Shown in pieces: positions 61,800 to 64,000 of a DNA stretch of 64,000 nucleotides. The DNA is from Adiantum capillus-veneris (taxonomy: Eukaryota; Streptophyta; Polypodiopsida; Polypodiales; Pteridaceae): NCBI GenBank assembly GCA_014529385.2, contig CM043971.1:24838769-24902768 (forward strand), given 5' to 3'. Each line of letters opens with the position of its first letter. Position 1 is the stretch's first letter. The position numbers and the translations under genes were made by a program. The notes below the pieces were generated by a model, which ran no database searches, had not been told where the DNA came from, and worked only from the letters and a program-made list of their open reading frames with translations.

Positions 61800-62814
61800 T
61801 TGCAATTTAGAAAACATTATTGTGTAAATCTTTTAAGAAAAAAAAACGTGCATCACTTTGAAATCAATTCAATTGAAAGCCAATGCCAAATGTCCGGATA
61901 TCCTCTTTTCTTTGGAGAGCCTGGAGAGGATGCAGAATTATGTTTAGCAAATTTCAAGATGTCTTGCCGTATCAAGAGGATAGTAACTGATCAAGAACGT
62001 GTAGAAATGTTTGAGGTGGTTCTTAGGAAAGATTCTAGTACTTGATTTGATGCCTGAGGAAGTTAAGAGGACTTACACAAAAGTTGTGAATCATTTCAAG
62101 GGATACTTCTTTGATCCCCAAAACACTCAAAAACTATTGCAAGACATTTTTTCACATAATCAAAAAGATTTAGATGACTACTACTTGTACAAGCAAGAGT
62201 TTCTACGTCTTTGGACTCTATGGATACGCAATGTTGTTAACCCTGGTGATGGTGCAGAATTTCTAAAGAAGGAGAGGTTCATAGTTGGACTCTATCCTCA
62301 TCTTAAGGTAAAGGTGGAGGCAGATGCACCTACCACCTATAATGTAGCTAAAATAAGAGCTTCCAAGAAGTATAGGAACCTCAAGTGCCTAAGGGGAGAG
62401 GTTCCAATAGAATGTCTTAGACCCAAAGGTAAGTCACAAGCATTGACATTTAGGGAGCTTCTTGAGGTAACGATAGAAGTGATTGAGAAGCTAAATGAAT
62501 CTTTAAGCAGACTCTCAATTCACCTTGCACAAGCTGTAGGTCCAAAGGGACAAGCAAAGAAATCTAAAGAGCGAGATCCCCGACCTAGGAGAGTCTTGCA
62601 ACGTTGGAATTGCAAAGAGTCTAGAAATGGGATGTATAATTGTCCTTGGCCCCGTGGGAAGCGAGGGAGACCTAACTTGAATTACCCAGTGATGCATGCA
62701 GGTGAAGGAACTAGTCAGCAACCATGGCTTCTACAAGGGCAAATGGGGCAAGACCACCTCCACGAGGGGTGGAAGGAGTTCCCCCTTTGTCAAACCCAAA
62801 TGTGCATGTGGTAG
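61800..62814 (+). pseudogene. Element C copy 2 gag
   Basis: The frame at 61800-62045 matches copy 1 (NSIESQCQMSGYPLFFGEPG; VEMFEVVLRKDSST, then TGA where copy 1 has TGG). The frame at 62011-62814 continues with MPEEVKRTYTKVVNHFKGYF, YLYKQEFLRLWTLWIRNVVN, then FIVGLYPHLKVKVEADAPTT and a Lys-rich tail. A possible degenerate zinc knuckle WNCKESRNGMYNCPW keeps only part of the CCHC spacing. A later frame change leads into the protease frame near 62720. Confidence 0.7.
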
Positions 62815-62917
62815 AGGTGAAAAATTCCAATGAGATGGACATGGAAGTAAATGGAATTAAGCATGGCCGTGGAAAAGTTAAGTAGAAAGAAGGAGTCACG
62901 TCATAAAGTGATCATGG

Positions 62918-64000
62918 ATGAGAAAAGAAGGCAAAGGAGACCAAGGAAACCAAGAGGACTCGATGTAGGATCAACCTCCAAGACTTCCCTCTTGGACATG
63001 GTATGGCTCCGTACAAATTGTTGGAAGACATGAGAGGTAAGGGTCTTGATATCTCATGTCCTCAATTTCTTGCATTTTGTCCACAAGTTCGGAGGGATTT
63101 AACAAAGGCAGTTAGCACTAGGAGAAAGGTAAAAGAGAGTGTGTCTATTGTAAAAATTGTACAAGCTGAAATGAATGAGGATATTACACCCTTGCTAGAT
63201 TGTTACATCAAAGGAAGATTGTTTAGGAAAGGTCTAGTGGATGGGGGTGCACAAATTTACATCATGATAGAGGGACTCATGCAAAGACTAAGCATGCACA
63301 TTCATGAGACACCTGAAATCAGAATAAAAATGGCAAATAATAGCAAGGCTAGGTGCATAGGCATTTGTAAAAATGTCTTTGTGGAGGCCTTTGGCATTAA
63401 GAAGGTGGTGGATTTTTATGTTATGTCGACCAAGAGAAGTGGCTATCCATTTATCCTAGGAAGACCATGGCTAATGAAAATGCAAGCTTTGCAGGATTGG
63501 GAAAGTGGAAATTTGATTTGCAGGAATGAAAATCATAAGAAGGTTGTCTTTGACATGAAGGAGCAGCGTCAAGAGGAGCTCCATGAAGAATCATTGCAAA
63601 GTGAGACAAAGGAAGAATGGACTGATAGCACTTCAGAAGAAGGAGATAGCGGTAGCACTACAAAGGAGGAGTCTTCCATCAAAGTCATGGTGGTGAGGTT
63701 TAAGCCAACCAACCAAGAGACCTCTTGTCAAGGTTTGGAGGAGGTAGGTTCCCAAGAGAACCAAAATGTGGAAGATGAAGGAATTTTAGAAGGTATGTTG
63801 TCTACAACACTTACAAAGGATGACAGAGAGGAGTTCAAAGGTGTGTTAAGGAAATTTCCTAGGCTTTTTGCTAAAGACTACACCGACGTGCATGGGGTAG
63901 ATGTTGTTCAACACAAGATTGAGTTAAAGCCTGAGGCCACACCTAAGGCTCAAAAGCTACAAAGGCTAGTAGTCATCAAGGAGCAAGCTCTACTCAAGGA
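62918..64000 (+). pseudogene. Element C protease and start of RT, runs off the window
   Basis: This open frame of about 361 codons (frame phase of 63129) begins after stops at about 62881, 62899 and 62914 and has no stop to the window end. The retropepsin has ITPLLDCYIKGRLFRKGLVD then GGAQIYIM (DGGA in place of DSGA), EIRIKMANNSKARCIG and YPFILGRPWLMKMQALQDWE, the ILGRPWL end block. An acidic linker (EEWTDSTSEEGDSGSTTKEE) follows, then the pre-RT segment LRKFPRLFAKDYTDVHGVDV and VQHKIELKPEATPKAQK. It is probably the best-preserved stretch of this element. The altered DGGA argues against activity. Confidence 0.8.

Larger units (their letters stand above)
59867..64000 (+). mobile_element. Element C copy 2: LTR (promoter-deleted), leader, gag, PR and RT start
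   Basis: A second head-to-tail copy lacking about 835 bp of LTR present in copy 1 (57226-58061, including the TATA box). The leader repeats, gag, protease and the beginning of RT follow on the plus strand and run off the window. Confidence 0.75.

Overview
This window is intergenic DNA from a land plant with a large, repeat-rich genome. It is built almost entirely of decayed, nested LTR retrotransposons. There are plant-type Ty3/gypsy pol genes (some with the two RNase H domains of the Tat/Ogre group), Ty1/copia gag, tRNA-iMet-type primer sites, LTR TATA boxes, polypurine tracts and microsatellites. I see no host gene, rRNA, tRNA or bacterial feature. The density and age of the repeats would suit a gymnosperm or another big-genome plant, but the sequence alone does not fix the species. 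Every coding region shows stops or frameshifts, so all are called pseudogenes.

Layout. 1-2221: Tat-like RT-RNaseH-RNaseH-integrase fragment (+). 2222-3460: LTR-like DNA with a TATA box, whose relative lies at 46377-46700. 4246-4930: integrase C-terminus (-). 4931-6842: LTR-like DNA ending at an iMet primer site. 7260-8775: gag with a serine-rich region, cut at a junction with element A. 8776-23216: element A (+). 23217-25510: gag-PR-RT (-) interrupted by A. 27357-29254: Tat-like RNaseH-RNaseH-integrase (-). 31470-32165: eroded gag (+). 32168-45817: element B (-). 49211-49253 and 54904-54923: isolated strong palindromes. 51360-52860: RT-integrase fragment with an internal duplication. 55886-56418: copia gag. 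56565-64000: two head-to-tail copies of another gypsy element, the second running off the window.

The most interesting content is the family formed by elements A and B. The copies are diverged, lie on opposite strands and share an unusual plan: gag, PR, an in-frame stop, RT, RNase H, two tandem HHCC zinc modules, integrase core, GPF module, a second retropepsin-like domain after the integrase, a basic tail, about 2-3 kb of non-coding spacer, an array of palindromes about 285 bp apart, a putative 3' splice site, a very long extra ORF ('ORF3', about 1,145 codons with a central coiled coil and conserved ends), a polypurine tract and an LTR beginning TGTTAG. The palindromes have two arms of 10-11 bp around a 2-nt centre. 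Arm sequence is constant within an element but different between A and B. Each LTR carries one half-site matching its own element's arm at about +550 to +570. In both elements the last palindrome is about 165-190 bp upstream of the ORF3 start, and an AG lies exactly 5 nt before the ATG.

My inference is that the palindromes and LTR half-sites form a co-evolving pair, either RNA-RNA pairing or binding sites for an element-encoded protein, tied to expression of ORF3 from a spliced subgenomic RNA. I do not know the function of ORF3 and could run no database search, so novelty is a hypothesis.
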